A stretch of DNA of 60,872 bases from an uncultured Bacillota bacterium (GTDB lineage Bacteria > Bacillota > Clostridia > Peptostreptococcales > Anaerovoracaceae). A program made the translations under genes and the position numbers. The stretch lies in contig CASDUO010000003.1 in assembly GCA_949284065.1 (NCBI GenBank), positions 1-60,872 on the forward strand, given 5' to 3'. The notes under the pieces are model-generated. The model made no database searches. It was not told the DNA's origin and saw only the letters and a program-made list of their open reading frames with translations. This document shows positions 7,842 through 16,816 of the stretch, in pieces (within the stretch, counting starts at the first letter, position 1; the number at the start of each line of letters is the position of its first letter).

Positions 7842-8846
7842 ATGGAAACGAAAAGATTCACTACAAATAAAGAAGACCTTGCAGAGGCGGCGGCCATCAT
7901 AAGGAATGGAGGGATCGTAGCATTCCCCACAGAAACGGTATACGGCCTGGGAGCCAATGCTCTTGATCCCGAAGCGGTAAAAAAGGTATATGATGCAAAA
8001 GGCAGGCCTGGGGACAATCCGATGATAGTCCATATAGCAAGAGCCAGCGATATCGGACAGATGACACCTATGCTTTCTCCAAAGATAGTCACGCTCATAG
8101 AGAACTTCTGGCCGGGACCTCTGACCCTGGTGCTCAAAAAGAAAGAAGGGATACCGAAAAGGACCACCGGCGGGCTGGACACGGTGGCGGTAAGGATGCC
8201 CGACGATCCGGCGGCCCTTGAGATCATAAGCAGGGCAGGCTGCCCCGTAGCTGCACCCAGCGCGAACCTGAGCGGCAGGCCCAGCCCCACCAGAGCCGAA
8301 CACGTCTTGGCAGATCTGGACGGCAAGATAGATGCCGTGGTCATGGGATCAGAGTGCAGGGTGGGCATAGAGTCTACAGTGCTGGACATGACGGGAGACG
8401 TACCTGTGATCTTAAGACCCGGCATAGTCACGGCGGACAACATAGAAGCGGCTCTTGGAGTGAAAGTGGAGTACGATCCTCATCTGAAACAAAACCCTAA
8501 GGATGAGACTGCCGACTTCAAGCCACGCTCTCCGGGGATGAAATACAGACACTATGCCCCCAAGGCCGACATGCTGGTTGTGGAGGGCCAGCGGGATGAT
8601 GTGAAGCGCGAGATAGAAAGGCTGAAAAAACTCAACGAGGGAATGGGCAATAAAGTAGGCACCATACTTTTCGAAGAGAAGGCCTTTATCGAGGCAGCCC
8701 ATGATCTCTTTGCGGAGTTGAGAGAGCTGGACAAAGAGGGAGTGGATATGATACTCGCCGGAGCTCTCAGCGACAAAGACGGAGTGGGATTTGCCGTGAT
8801 GAACAGGATGCTCAAAAGCGCCGGATACAACATAGTAAAGGTGTGA
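7842..8846 (+). CDS. tsaC: L-threonylcarbamoyladenylate synthase, long (Sua5) type
   Basis: This enzyme makes threonylcarbamoyl-AMP from threonine, bicarbonate and ATP, the first step of the t6A modification at tRNA position 37. The 334 residues contain the YrdC domain (~10-200) with GGIVAFPTETVYGLGANA, KGRPGDNPMIVHI and PSANLSGRPSPT, then the extra Sua5 domain with FKPRSPGMKYRHYAPKA linking the two. Length is normal for Sua5 rather than the shorter TsaC. It begins 2 bp after prfA, so the two are probably co-translated. Confidence 0.93.
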   Translation: METKRFTTNKEDLAEAAAIIRNGGIVAFPTETVYGLGANALDPEAVKKVYDAKGRPGDNPMIVHIARASDIGQMTPMLSPKIVTLIENFWPGPLTLVLKKKEGIPKRTTGGLDTVAVRMPDDPAALEIISRAGCPVAAPSANLSGRPSPTRAEHVLADLDGKIDAVVMGSECRVGIESTVLDMTGDVPVILRPGIVTADNIEAALGVKVEYDPHLKQNPKDETADFKPRSPGMKYRHYAPKADMLVVEGQRDDVKREIERLKKLNEGMGNKVGTILFEEKAFIEAAHDLFAELRELDKEGVDMILAGALSDKDGVGFAVMNRMLKSAGYNIVKV

Positions 8847-8951
8847 GGGCAGACTGAGAAGTAAGATGAAGGACAAAATGTTTTGACCGGAAACGGGATG
8901 CGTAAATTATAACAAGGGAAAAACAGACAATAAGGACAGGGAAAGATAAAG

Positions 8952-9383
8952 ATGAAGATAGCTGTAGCATGCGATCATGGCGGATACGATCTCAAAGAAA
9001 TGGTCATAGGATTTCTGGAATCCATGGAACACACCGTGGAGGATCTGGGAACTTACAGCAGGGAATCGGTGGATTACCCGGAATACGGACATAAATGTGG
9101 AGAAGCCGTGGCTTCGGGAAGAGTCCGGGCAGGTATAGTGATATGCGGCAGCGGCATAGGTATATCCATAGCTGCAAACAAAGTGAAAGGAGTAAGGTGT
9201 GCACTTTGTACCAGCGTAAAGATGGCAGAACTTTCACGGCAGCATAACGATGCCAATATGCTGGCTCTGGGAGGCAGACTCACTGAACCGGTGCTGGCTC
9301 TGCAGATAGTGGATGCATGGCTGAACACGGAGTTCGAAGGGGGACGCCATCAGAGAAGAGTTGATATATTAGACAGTTATTGA
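8952..9383 (+). CDS. rpiB: Ribose-5-phosphate isomerase B
   Basis: RpiB interconverts ribose 5-phosphate and ribulose 5-phosphate. The 143-residue protein begins MKIAVACDHGGYDLKE and has the CGSGIGISIAANKVKGVRCA motif containing the catalytic cysteine pocket and the HNDANMLALGGR segment, all typical of the LacAB/RpiB family. In many Firmicutes rpiB lies near sua5, prfA and upp, as here. AGGGAAAGATAAAG precedes the start. Confidence 0.93.
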   Translation: MKIAVACDHGGYDLKEMVIGFLESMEHTVEDLGTYSRESVDYPEYGHKCGEAVASGRVRAGIVICGSGIGISIAANKVKGVRCALCTSVKMAELSRQHNDANMLALGGRLTEPVLALQIVDAWLNTEFEGGRHQRRVDILDSY

Positions 9384-9548
9384 TTCCGGTGACTTCGTGC
9401 ACCGGAAAGGACAAGGCGTTTCGTTCGGGTCCCGACAGCAGACGAGGAGGCATATGCAGCGTCACTGAGCAGGTGCACATATCGGATATCCGGTAAAGTC
9501 GCCGCTTGATATAAAAGGTTATAGCAAAGAACCATATGGAGGTGTCAC

Positions 9549-10178
9549 ATGGGAAAAGTATATGTATTCGACCATCCGCTGATCCAGCATAAGACGGCGA
9601 TGATAAGAAAGACCGAAACGACAGTCAAAGACTTTCGTGAACTGGTAAAAGAAATAGGGATGCTCATGGGATTCGAGGCCCTGAAGGATCTGCCCTTGAA
9701 AGAAGTGGAAATAGAAACTCCTATATGCAAGACAAAGGTCAATATGCTCCAGGGAGAAGATATCGCTCTCGTACCTATATTGAGAGCCGGATTGGGAATG
9801 GTCGACGGCATGCTGGCCCTGGTGCCCAATGCCAAGGTAGGCCATGTAGGACTCTACAGAGATCCCGAAACCCATAAGCCTGTGGAATATTACTGCAAGA
9901 TGCCCAACGATTTGGACAAGAGAAAGATATTCGTAGTAGATCCCATGTTGGCTACAGGCGGTTCCGCAGCTGCAGCTATCGACTTCATCAAGGAAAGAGG
10001 CGGAAAGGATATCGTGTTCATGTGCCTCATAGCTGCTCCGGAAGGCATAGAAGTGTTGCAGAAGGAACATCCTGATGTGGACATATATATAGCCGCAAAG
10101 GATGAAAAACTCAATGAGAACGCGTATATAGTACCGGGACTTGGAGATGCCGGCGACAGACTTTACGGCACCAAGTAA
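9549..10178 (+). CDS. upp: Uracil phosphoribosyltransferase
   Basis: Upp converts uracil and PRPP to UMP for pyrimidine salvage. The 209-residue product has [16 protein letters not shown], the PRPP-binding [18 protein letters not shown] loop (~residues 137-154) and the C-terminal uracil-binding [17 protein letters not shown]. Length matches the family. GGAGGTGTCAC lies directly before ATG 9549. The 165-bp gap from rpiB holds a short inverted repeat, CCGGTG/CACCGG near 9388-9410, without a T tract, and no gene that I can support. Confidence 0.96.
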   Translation: MGKVYVFDHPLIQHKTAMIRKTETTVKDFRELVKEIGMLMGFEALKDLPLKEVEIETPICKTKVNMLQGEDIALVPILRAGLGMVDGMLALVPNAKVGHVGLYRDPETHKPVEYYCKMPNDLDKRKIFVVDPMLATGGSAAAAIDFIKERGGKDIVFMCLIAAPEGIEVLQKEHPDVDIYIAAKDEKLNENAYIVPGLGDAGDRLYGTK

Positions 10179-10246
10179 CTGATAGATAAACCTGAACTTG
10201 CACATAACGTGTACGCACTAAATTTATGAAAGGAGAGCAGATATAC

Positions 10247-12016
10247 ATGACAAAAGGTGCACCTACTGACAACAAATATGTCCTGGACTGGATAGAAGAG
10301 GTTGTCAGCCTTTGTAAGCCGGACAACGTGATCTGGATAACCGGTGAAGAAAGCCAGCTGGAGGAATTGAGAAAAGAGGCTTGTTCTACGGGGGAACTGG
10401 AAAAACTCAATGAGGAAAAACTCCCCGGGTGTTACCTGCACAGGAGCGATCCGAGAGACGTGGCAAGGGTGGAGAGCAGGACTTTCATCTGCACACCTAC
10501 GAAGGAGGAAGCCGGGCCTACCAACAACTGGGAGGATCCTGACGCCATGTATGAAAAGCTGAATAAGCTTTATGACGGATGTATGAAGGGCAGGGATATG
10601 TATATCATCCCTTTCTCCATGAGTATAATAGACTCGCCCTTTGCCAAGTTCGGCATAGAGGTGACTGACTCCATATATGTAGTCGTTTCCATGGCCATAA
10701 TGACCAGGATAGGCAATCAGGTGCTGGAAGCCCTGGGAGACTCACCTCAATACACCAAGGGACTCCACTCGAAAGCAAAACTGGATCCCGAGGGCAGATA
10801 CATAGTACACTTCCCGCAGGATAACACCATCATGTCCATAAATTCCGGATACGGCGGCAATGTGCTTTTGGGTAAAAAATGTCTGGCACTGAGGATAGCG
10901 TCTTATCTGGGACACAATGAAGGATGGATGGCGGAGCATATGCTCATACTGGGTATAGAGAACCCTCAGGGTGAAGTGAAGTATGTGGCTGCGGCTTTCC
11001 CCAGCGCTTGCGGAAAGACCAACCTCGCCATGCTCATACCGCCCAAGCATTACAGGGATGCAGGCTGGAAGACTTATTGTGTGGGAGATGATATAGCATG
11101 GATAAGGATAGGCGATGACGGAAGATTGTGGGCCTGCAATCCCGAGAACGGATTTTTCGGAGTCGCACCGGGAACCAATGCAAAGTCTAACCTCAATGCC
11201 CTTGAGTCTACGAAAAAGAATTCCATATTCACCAATGTGGTACATGATCTGGACGACAATACGGTATGGTGGGAAGGTCTCAACGATACCCCGCCAAAGA
11301 ATGCAGTAGACTGGCAGGGCCGCCCCTGGACAGCGGACAGCGGGGAAAAAGGCGCTCATCCAAATTCGAGATTCACTGCACCGGCAGTCAACTGCCCCTG
11401 CATATCCACTGAGTTCAACACAGCAAAGGGAGTCCCCCTTTCGGCTATAATATTCGGAGGCAGGAGAGCGAAGACAGCACCCCTGGTATATCAGTCCAGA
11501 AGCTGGGATCACGGAGTCTTCGTAGGTTCCATAATGGCTTCCGAGACCACGGCCGCGGCCACCGGACAGGTGGGAGTCGTAAGGAGAGATCCTATGGCGA
11601 TGCTTCCTTTCTGTGGATATCACATGGGCGACTATTGGCAGCACTGGATAGACATGGGCAAGAAAGTCAAGAATCCGCCCAAGATATTCAACGTGAACTG
11701 GTTCAGGACCGATGACGAAGGGCATTTCATATGGCCCGGATTCGGTGATAACCTCAGGGTACTGGAGTGGATACTCAAGCGCAGCGATGAGACCATAGAC
11801 GCAGATGAGGCGCCCATAGGATATGTGCCGAAGCCTGAAGATATAGATATAGAGGGCCTGACTATAGGCGAGGATGTGGTGAGAGATCTGGTGACTATAG
11901 ACAGAGACCTTTGGAAAGAGGAAATGGCAGGCATCAGGGAATACTACAAGCAGTTCGGTGACAAACTGCCCGAAGAGCTGAAAAAAGCCCTTGAAGAAAC
12001 GGAAGCCGCACTGTAA
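10247..12016 (+). CDS. pckG: Phosphoenolpyruvate carboxykinase (GTP)
   Basis: The enzyme interconverts oxaloacetate plus GTP with PEP, CO2 and GDP. The 589-residue protein carries the GTP-class signatures: HSKAKLDPEGRYI, the kinase loop FPSACGKTNLAML, the metal/GTP region around DDIAWIRIGDDGRLWACNPE, and RTDDEGHFIWPGFGDN near the C-terminus. ATG 10247 is chosen after AAAGGAG (spacing slightly long); an in-frame ATG at 10226 would place the ribosome site inside the gene. The gene stands alone, with a terminator 60 bp after the stop. Confidence 0.94.
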   Translation: MTKGAPTDNKYVLDWIEEVVSLCKPDNVIWITGEESQLEELRKEACSTGELEKLNEEKLPGCYLHRSDPRDVARVESRTFICTPTKEEAGPTNNWEDPDAMYEKLNKLYDGCMKGRDMYIIPFSMSIIDSPFAKFGIEVTDSIYVVVSMAIMTRIGNQVLEALGDSPQYTKGLHSKAKLDPEGRYIVHFPQDNTIMSINSGYGGNVLLGKKCLALRIASYLGHNEGWMAEHMLILGIENPQGEVKYVAAAFPSACGKTNLAMLIPPKHYRDAGWKTYCVGDDIAWIRIGDDGRLWACNPENGFFGVAPGTNAKSNLNALESTKKNSIFTNVVHDLDDNTVWWEGLNDTPPKNAVDWQGRPWTADSGEKGAHPNSRFTAPAVNCPCISTEFNTAKGVPLSAIIFGGRRAKTAPLVYQSRSWDHGVFVGSIMASETTAAATGQVGVVRRDPMAMLPFCGYHMGDYWQHWIDMGKKVKNPPKIFNVNWFRTDDEGHFIWPGFGDNLRVLEWILKRSDETIDADEAPIGYVPKPEDIDIEGLTIGEDVVRDLVTIDRDLWKEEMAGIREYYKQFGDKLPEELKKALEETEAAL

Positions 12017-12075
12017 GAGTGTGACGAAAACAGGATAGCCGGCAGTCAAAGGGAGTCGGACAACGACAGGAAAAC

Positions 12076-12122
12076 AAGGAGACGGGATCGCCAAAACGAT
12101 CAAAATGATTCCGTCTCTTTTG
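12076..12122 (+). terminator. Terminator after pckG
   Basis: AGACGGGATC (12080-12089) pairs with GATTCCGTCT (12107-12116) with one G-U pair, extended outward by A/G with T/C to 12076-12120. The loop is 17 nt and the following TTTGATTT is a weak T tract. Confidence 0.6.
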
Positions 12123-12242
12123 ATTTACTTGATAAAAGATACAGATGCAAACCCTAAAATATGATTCTCGATTATTATCTAAAGAGGGTATACGGGGGCT
12201 TATCAGAAAACACGTCTCAGATGACAAACCCGCGGCGGACAG

Positions 12243-12413
12243 GTGAAAGTGGTGACGAACAATGTAAAAGCCTGTGACAAGTATCGCGGAGCAGCGGAAA
12301 TATGTTTGATGGAAAATGCAGGACCTTATGAGATCTTCGAAAAGGCGATAGAGCTCATACAAGGTGGCGCAAGGCTGGCAGATTTCAAAAGATGCAAGAT
12401 CTCGATCAAATAA
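12243..12413 (+). CDS. GrdX-like small protein
   Basis: A 56-codon frame from GTG 12243 to TAA 12413 encodes VKVVTNNVKACDKYRGAAEI then a C-terminal GPYEIFEKAIELIQGGARLADF region. The TNN near the start and the (E)I.EKA..LI..GARL helix match the GrdX family, small proteins of unknown function encoded with glycine reductase genes in Stickland fermenters. Usual GrdX proteins are roughly twice as long and end in a Pro-rich HPL..PY segment that is missing. The gene has no clear ribosome site, is bounded by terminators on both sides, and is not next to grd genes here. It may be a stand-alone paralogue or a shortened remnant. Confidence 0.5.
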   Translation: MKVVTNNVKACDKYRGAAEICLMENAGPYEIFEKAIELIQGGARLADFKRCKISIK

Positions 12414-12428
12414 AATAACCACTCCGTG

Positions 12429-12475
12429 AAGAGGCAGGTTCTGCACCATAGCAGGTGCAGTGCCTTGCCTCTTTT
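12429..12475 (+). terminator. Strong terminator after GrdX-like gene
   Basis: AAGAGGCA (12429-12436) pairs with TGCCTCTT (12466-12473) and CTGCACC (12441-12447) with GGTGCAG (12454-12460), with a small internal loop between; TTTT follows. The 150 bp from here to plsC show no further gene. Confidence 0.85.
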
Positions 12476-12628
12476 ACGTGATGGCTTTATACAGATCTGC
12501 AGGGTGGAAAAAACCGGGGCGATGTGGTAAGATTTTCGTGTTGTCAAAGACCATCGGGATGATCCGCCACCGTATGTGGAGAATATGCAGACAAAGGCGT
12601 CCGGAAGCGGATCGAAAGGAAAATCAAC

Positions 12629-13363
12629 ATGAAGATAATAAGGAACATACCGGGGGCGGTAAAGCTTTACAGCACCTTACATCTGCTTACCAGACAAAAG
12701 AAGGCGATCGAAGAGGCAAAGGCAGCCGGCGATGACGAGAGAGAAAGGGAGGCCATACTGGATGCCACAAAGGTCTGGGGCAAGGCGACTCTCGACGCTC
12801 TGGGATGTCAGTTGGAAGTGACCGGGAAAGAGAACTTGCCTTCCGAAGGACCTGTGGTGTTCATGTGCAATCACCAGGGATATGCAGATATATTTGCTTT
12901 ATGCGGAGCCATCGACACAGTGCAGTTCGGTTTTCTGGCCAAGAGCACTCTGTCACGTATACCGGTGTACGGAGATTGGATAAAGCGTATAAGGAGCGTT
13001 ATGATAGAGAGGGACGAACCAAGGGAAGCGGTTAAGGCCATAATCGAAAGCATAAAGTATATAAAGAGAGGTTTTTCTCTCGTCATATTCCCTGAAGGGA
13101 CCAGAAGCAAGGGAGGTCCGGTAGGAGAATTCAGGCAGGGTGTTTTCAAAGTGCCCGTCAAGACGAAGGTGCCGGTGATACCCATTGCTCTCGACGGCAC
13201 GGCAGGAGTGTATGAAGAGACGGGGATCCTGAAGGGATCCCGCATAAAGGTAAAGATATATCCGGCCGTAGAACTCGATGGGGAAGAACCCATAAGAGAA
13301 AAAGAGCTTTGCGAGATGATGAAAAATACGATCTCGGCGGGGGTGAGGGAATTACAGGGATGA
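12629..13363 (+). CDS. plsC: 1-acyl-sn-glycerol-3-phosphate acyltransferase
   Basis: PlsC acylates lysophosphatidic acid to phosphatidic acid at the inner membrane face. The 244-residue protein shows the catalytic block NHQGYAD (HX4D, residues ~80-86), the glycerol-phosphate block IFPEGTRSKGG (~155-165) and VPVIPIALDGT. There is no separate fused domain. Its stop overlaps the start of a PAP2-type phosphatase, so the two phosphatidate-metabolising enzymes are coupled in one operon. Confidence 0.93.
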   Translation: MKIIRNIPGAVKLYSTLHLLTRQKKAIEEAKAAGDDEREREAILDATKVWGKATLDALGCQLEVTGKENLPSEGPVVFMCNHQGYADIFALCGAIDTVQFGFLAKSTLSRIPVYGDWIKRIRSVMIERDEPREAVKAIIESIKYIKRGFSLVIFPEGTRSKGGPVGEFRQGVFKVPVKTKVPVIPIALDGTAGVYEETGILKGSRIKVKIYPAVELDGEEPIREKELCEMMKNTISAGVRELQG

Positions 13364-14010
13364 AAAATGATTTGGAGAAGAAAAACAACATAGTGCCTGC
13401 TATAATAGGTATGGGAGCGTTGGCAGGGTTCATATTCGTTACTGCCATCGTGGTCTCCACGGAGGTCATACCGTCGGATACGGCGATAAGGGAAAGCATA
13501 TATTCCCTTAGAAATCCCGGCCTCAACACTTTGATGGAGACTCTTACCCTCTTGGGGAACTGGCAGACCATAACCATAATATGTCTGCTGCTCCTGGCCT
13601 ATCCCCAGTATCGTTTTGATTACGGGATACCGGTATCGGCTGTGGCGGTGGTCAGCGTGGCGGTGAATAAACTGATAAAGATCACCATAGCAAGGCCCCG
13701 GCCGGAGGATATCACACATCTCATAGATGAAAGCGGATTCTCTTTTGCCAGCGGGCATTCGGTTTCTACCATGGCGGTGTTTTTGCTACTCATATATCTG
13801 ATCGTCCGTAATGGGGAAAGAGGCGGAAAGCCAAAGGCCCTCATATGTATTTTGGCCCTTGCCATTCCCGTAGTGGGCTTTTCCCGCATATATCTGGGAG
13901 TGCACTATCCCACAGATGTGCTGGGAGGATGGCTTGAGGGGATATTTCTGGTCTGCCTTACGGTCATAGTGCTGAATATGGTGACATCAAGGCAGACTTC
14001 GTATACATGA
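13360..14010 (+). CDS. PAP2-family membrane phosphatase
   Basis: The 216-residue protein has about five membrane spans and the three acid-phosphatase blocks: KITIARPRPED, FASGHSVST (PSGH-like) and SRIYLGVHYPTDVLGG. Family members dephosphorylate phosphatidic acid, phosphatidylglycerol phosphate or undecaprenyl pyrophosphate. The ATGA overlap with plsC favours a lipid phosphate substrate, but undecaprenyl pyrophosphate cannot be excluded. An upstream in-frame start is not needed because GGGTGAGGG precedes ATG 13360. Confidence 0.9.
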   Translation: MKNDLEKKNNIVPAIIGMGALAGFIFVTAIVVSTEVIPSDTAIRESIYSLRNPGLNTLMETLTLLGNWQTITIICLLLLAYPQYRFDYGIPVSAVAVVSVAVNKLIKITIARPRPEDITHLIDESGFSFASGHSVSTMAVFLLLIYLIVRNGERGGKPKALICILALAIPVVGFSRIYLGVHYPTDVLGGWLEGIFLVCLTVIVLNMVTSRQTSYT

Positions 14011-14073
14011 TGAAGAAATGGGGATCTTAGGGATTATCAAAACATATACACATTTGCGGAAAGGAAAAACAAT

Positions 14074-14979
14074 ATGAAAGAACCGGTTTTGGTCGTAATG
14101 GCTGCCGGAATGGGCAGCAGATACGGCGGGCTGAAACAGATAGATAAGATGACGGATACAGGCGAGATAATAGTGGACTTTTCTCTTTACGATGCCATGA
14201 TGGCAGGTTTCGATAAAGCGGTGTTCGTCATAAAAAGAGAAAACGAAAAGGATTTTAGGGAGCTTTTGGATAACAGAGCCGGAAAACATATGGATATAGG
14301 ATATGCTTATCAGGAGCTCACGGATCTGCCAAAGGGTCATGATGTGCCGTCAAAAAGGGTAAAGCCCTGGGGAACGGCCCATGCGGTCATGAGCTGCAGG
14401 CATATGATCGACGGGCCTTTTGCTGTGATAAATGCAGATGATTACTACGGCCCCATGGCATTCCACGGAGTATATGAGTTCCTCGCCGGACCCCGTGGAC
14501 CTTATGAATTTTGTATGGAAGGATATGCTTTGGAAAACACCGTTACGGAGAACGGTCACGTATCGAGGGGCATATGTACGATAGATGAAAAAGGATATCT
14601 TTCAGACATCGTGGAGAGGACCATGATACAGGAAGTGGACGGAGCCATATGTTTCAGCGAGGATGAAGGTGAGACCTGGACGAAGCTGGAGAGAGGCACT
14701 ACGGTATCCATGAATTTTTGGGGATATTCGGCTGGGATGATGGATGAACTCGTAAAAGGGTTCCCGGAATTTTTGGACGACTGCGACCCGTTGAAAGGGG
14801 AATACCTCATACCCAAGGTAACGGACGATCTGATAAAATCGGGAAAAGCTTCGGTCAAGGTCTTGAAAACAGACGATAGATGGTACGGAGTCACGTACAG
14901 AGATGACAGAGAACAAGTCAAAAACGCTCTGGAATCTATGAAAGATAAAGGGCTCTATCCGGACAAACTCTGGAAGTGA
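14074..14979 (+). CDS. Sugar-phosphate nucleotidyltransferase-like protein
   Basis: The 301 residues begin LVVMAAGMGSRYGGLKQID, the nucleotide-binding GxGxR/GGxKQ signature of NTP-transferases such as glucose-1-phosphate thymidylyl/uridylyltransferases. FAVINADDYYG supplies the metal-binding aspartates. The family form seen here is common in Clostridia but its sugar substrate is not known. It lies 63 bp after the PAP2 gene, with AAAGGAAAAAC before the start, and may be the last gene of that operon. Confidence 0.78.
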   Translation: MKEPVLVVMAAGMGSRYGGLKQIDKMTDTGEIIVDFSLYDAMMAGFDKAVFVIKRENEKDFRELLDNRAGKHMDIGYAYQELTDLPKGHDVPSKRVKPWGTAHAVMSCRHMIDGPFAVINADDYYGPMAFHGVYEFLAGPRGPYEFCMEGYALENTVTENGHVSRGICTIDEKGYLSDIVERTMIQEVDGAICFSEDEGETWTKLERGTTVSMNFWGYSAGMMDELVKGFPEFLDDCDPLKGEYLIPKVTDDLIKSGKASVKVLKTDDRWYGVTYRDDREQVKNALESMKDKGLYPDKLWK

Positions 14980-15024
14980 CTTTGTGCTCCGGTATTTACG
15001 ATAGTCTTTGTGTCGTTGTAAGGA

Positions 15025-15576
15025 TCAAAAGATGTGAGGCCGTATTTTTTTGGTGATGAATACGGCACATATGATCTTGAGACCGTCTCCGGGCAGGAAG
15101 GGCACCACGCACATCATCAATGCGGCGCCTATTCCAACAGATCCGCCGCCCATGCCTGTGACTATACAGAACCAGATGGTGCCGAGGGTGTAGCAGGCAA
15201 TGAGGCCGGTCACCATGGAGATCACCAGTATATAGATTTTTTTGCTGTCCAACCGGGAAGTCATGAATCCTATGATCGCAGCTGCCGCTATATATCCCAA
15301 TATATACCCTCCGGTGGGCCCGGTGATTATTCCCAGACCGCCGGTACCACCGGCGAAAACAGGCACGCCTATGGCACCGACCAGCACATAGACGACCATG
15401 GATATAGGACCATATGTGTGTCCAAGGAGACTCCCTGCAAGGAACACCGCCAAGGTCGCCAGGTTTATAGGTACGGGGGTGAAAGGCAGCGGTATATATA
15501 TCCACGAGCAGACTGCGGTCATGGCTGCGAAGAGGGCAGCCAGTATCATATAAGTCGTAGAGGAATACTTTCTCAT
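15025..15576 (-). CDS. bioY: Biotin transporter BioY
   Basis: BioY is the substrate-binding S component of the ECF biotin importer. The hydrophobic protein (183 residues from the chosen start) has about six spans and the family pattern PFTPVPINLATLAVFLAGSLLG and GGTGGLGIITGPTGGYILGY. ATG 15576 has GAGGCG 8 nt upstream; an in-frame ATG at 15597, overlapping the birA end by 11 bp, is also possible and would add seven residues. It is co-transcribed with birA from a BirA-type regulated promoter; no EcfAAT genes occur in the window. Confidence 0.92.
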   Translation of the reverse strand: MRKYSSTTYMILAALFAAMTAVCSWIYIPLPFTPVPINLATLAVFLAGSLLGHTYGPISMVVYVLVGAIGVPVFAGGTGGLGIITGPTGGYILGYIAAAAIIGFMTSRLDSKKIYILVISMVTGLIACYTLGTIWFCIVTGMGGGSVGIGAALMMCVVPFLPGDGLKIICAVFITKKIRPHIF

Positions 15577-15586
15577 CTGCAACGCC

Positions 15587-16540
15587 TCATTTTTCATTTC
15601 TTATGGTCACCTCCCCTGTAGACAGAGTTTCTGTTTTACCGTCCTCGTATTTCACCTTCAGGCCTCCTTTGCTGTCTATGTCAAGGGCTTTTGCCGGTAA
15701 GACACGGTCCTGTTTATATACCTTTATCTTTTTCCCGATCACCATTGATAGTCTTTTATAGTCCTCTATGAACTTTCCGTCGGAAAGGTTTTCGGAAAGG
15801 ACCAACATTTCGTTGATGATCTGTGCAGCCAATCTGTTGCGGCTGAAAGTCCCGCCTACAGCTCCGGCAACATCCTTTATCTCTTCCGGAAAGTCGTAAT
15901 CGAAGCAGTTCACTCCTATCCCCACCACTATATGCTTTATTTCTCCCGTCTCCAGATCCCCTGCCCCTTCTGTCAGTATGCCGCAGACCTTTTTGCCGTT
16001 TACAAAAACATCATTGACCCATTTTATGCCGGGTTCAACATGGCATATTTTTTTCAGAGCTCTTGCCACTGCCAAAGATGCGGCAGTGGTTATGAGGACG
16101 CCTTGGGAAATATCAAAGGAAGGAACGAGGAGAAAACTCATATAGAGTCCTGTACCGGGAGGGGAGATGAAGCTTCGTCCCCTGCGGCCTTTTCCGCCGG
16201 TCTGTTCATTGGCAATGAACACCGAGCCGGGAGAGGGATCGTCATAGGCGCAGGCAAGAGCTATTTTGTTGGTGGATTCAACAGTACCGTAGACCTTTAC
16301 ATCCGCTTTGACATTAAGATAGGACTCGATCTCATTTTTATTCAATACATCTCCGGAAATGGAAAGGCAGTAGCCCTTGTTCTGTACTGCGTGTATTACA
16401 TACCCCTCTTTCCGCAGGCTGTTGACGGCTTTCCACACTGCGGTCCTTGAAATGTCCAAAGTGTTCGCCAGGGTCTCTCCGGAAACGGAATCGCCCCTAT
16501 GTTCATTCAAAATGTTCAGTACTCGATTTTTGGTAGACAT
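15587..16540 (-). CDS. birA: Bifunctional biotin-protein ligase and biotin operon repressor
   Basis: BirA activates biotin with ATP, attaches it to carboxylase carrier proteins, and as the biotinyl-AMP dimer represses transcription. The 317-residue protein has an N-terminal winged helix (GETLANTLDISRTAVWKAVNSLRKEGY, residues ~20-46) and a ligase domain with GGKGRRGRSFISPPGTGLYMS and KWVNDVFVNGKKVCGILTE. Presence of the DNA-binding domain means the repressor type, consistent with the operator at its own promoter. Confidence 0.94.
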   Translation of the reverse strand: MSTKNRVLNILNEHRGDSVSGETLANTLDISRTAVWKAVNSLRKEGYVIHAVQNKGYCLSISGDVLNKNEIESYLNVKADVKVYGTVESTNKIALACAYDDPSPGSVFIANEQTGGKGRRGRSFISPPGTGLYMSFLLVPSFDISQGVLITTAASLAVARALKKICHVEPGIKWVNDVFVNGKKVCGILTEGAGDLETGEIKHIVVGIGVNCFDYDFPEEIKDVAGAVGGTFSRNRLAAQIINEMLVLSENLSDGKFIEDYKRLSMVIGKKIKVYKQDRVLPAKALDIDSKGGLKVKYEDGKTETLSTGEVTIRNEK

Positions 16541-16627
16541 ATATTTCCTCGATTCGAAATCAAACCATCAAGTATAATATGGGGAAACCCGACGCCGTTA
16601 CACGGCATCCTGCATCCCGGCAAGGAA

Positions 16628-16684
16628 AGATTAGCAGAGAGCAGGAAGTATGTCAACCTAAAAATGTGAAAATTTGGTTAACAA
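16628..16684 (-). promoter_or_regulatory. birA-bioY promoter with BirA-type operator
   Basis: On the minus strand, TTGACA (16656-16651), 17 bp, TAATCT (16633-16628). A dyad spans it: TTGTTAACC (16684-16676), 17-bp spacer, GGTTGACAT (16658-16650). Known BirA operators are TTGTTAACC/GGTTAACAA (or TTGTAAACC) half-sites separated by about 13-16 bp. Here the second half overlaps the -35, so bound BirA would block its own operon. The spacer is one or so longer than usual. Confidence 0.7.
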
Positions 16685-16816
16685 TCCATCTTTTTATTTG
16701 TAGTTTATGTGAAGGAATTTTGAGTGAGTTGACCCCATTCAATGTATGTTTTAGCCTGTCCGTGTGATAAAAATGTAAACGTGACATCACTTGAACGAAA
16801 GGAAGACCTAAGCCTT

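Noticed and set aside
10742-12103. Long minus-strand reading frame of 453 codons opposite pckG
   Set aside because: Shadow of the PEP carboxykinase gene; no recognisable motifs or ribosome site.
12460-12735. Reading frame of 91 codons overlapping the start of plsC
   Set aside because: It begins inside a terminator, overlaps plsC in another frame and has no recognisable sequence.
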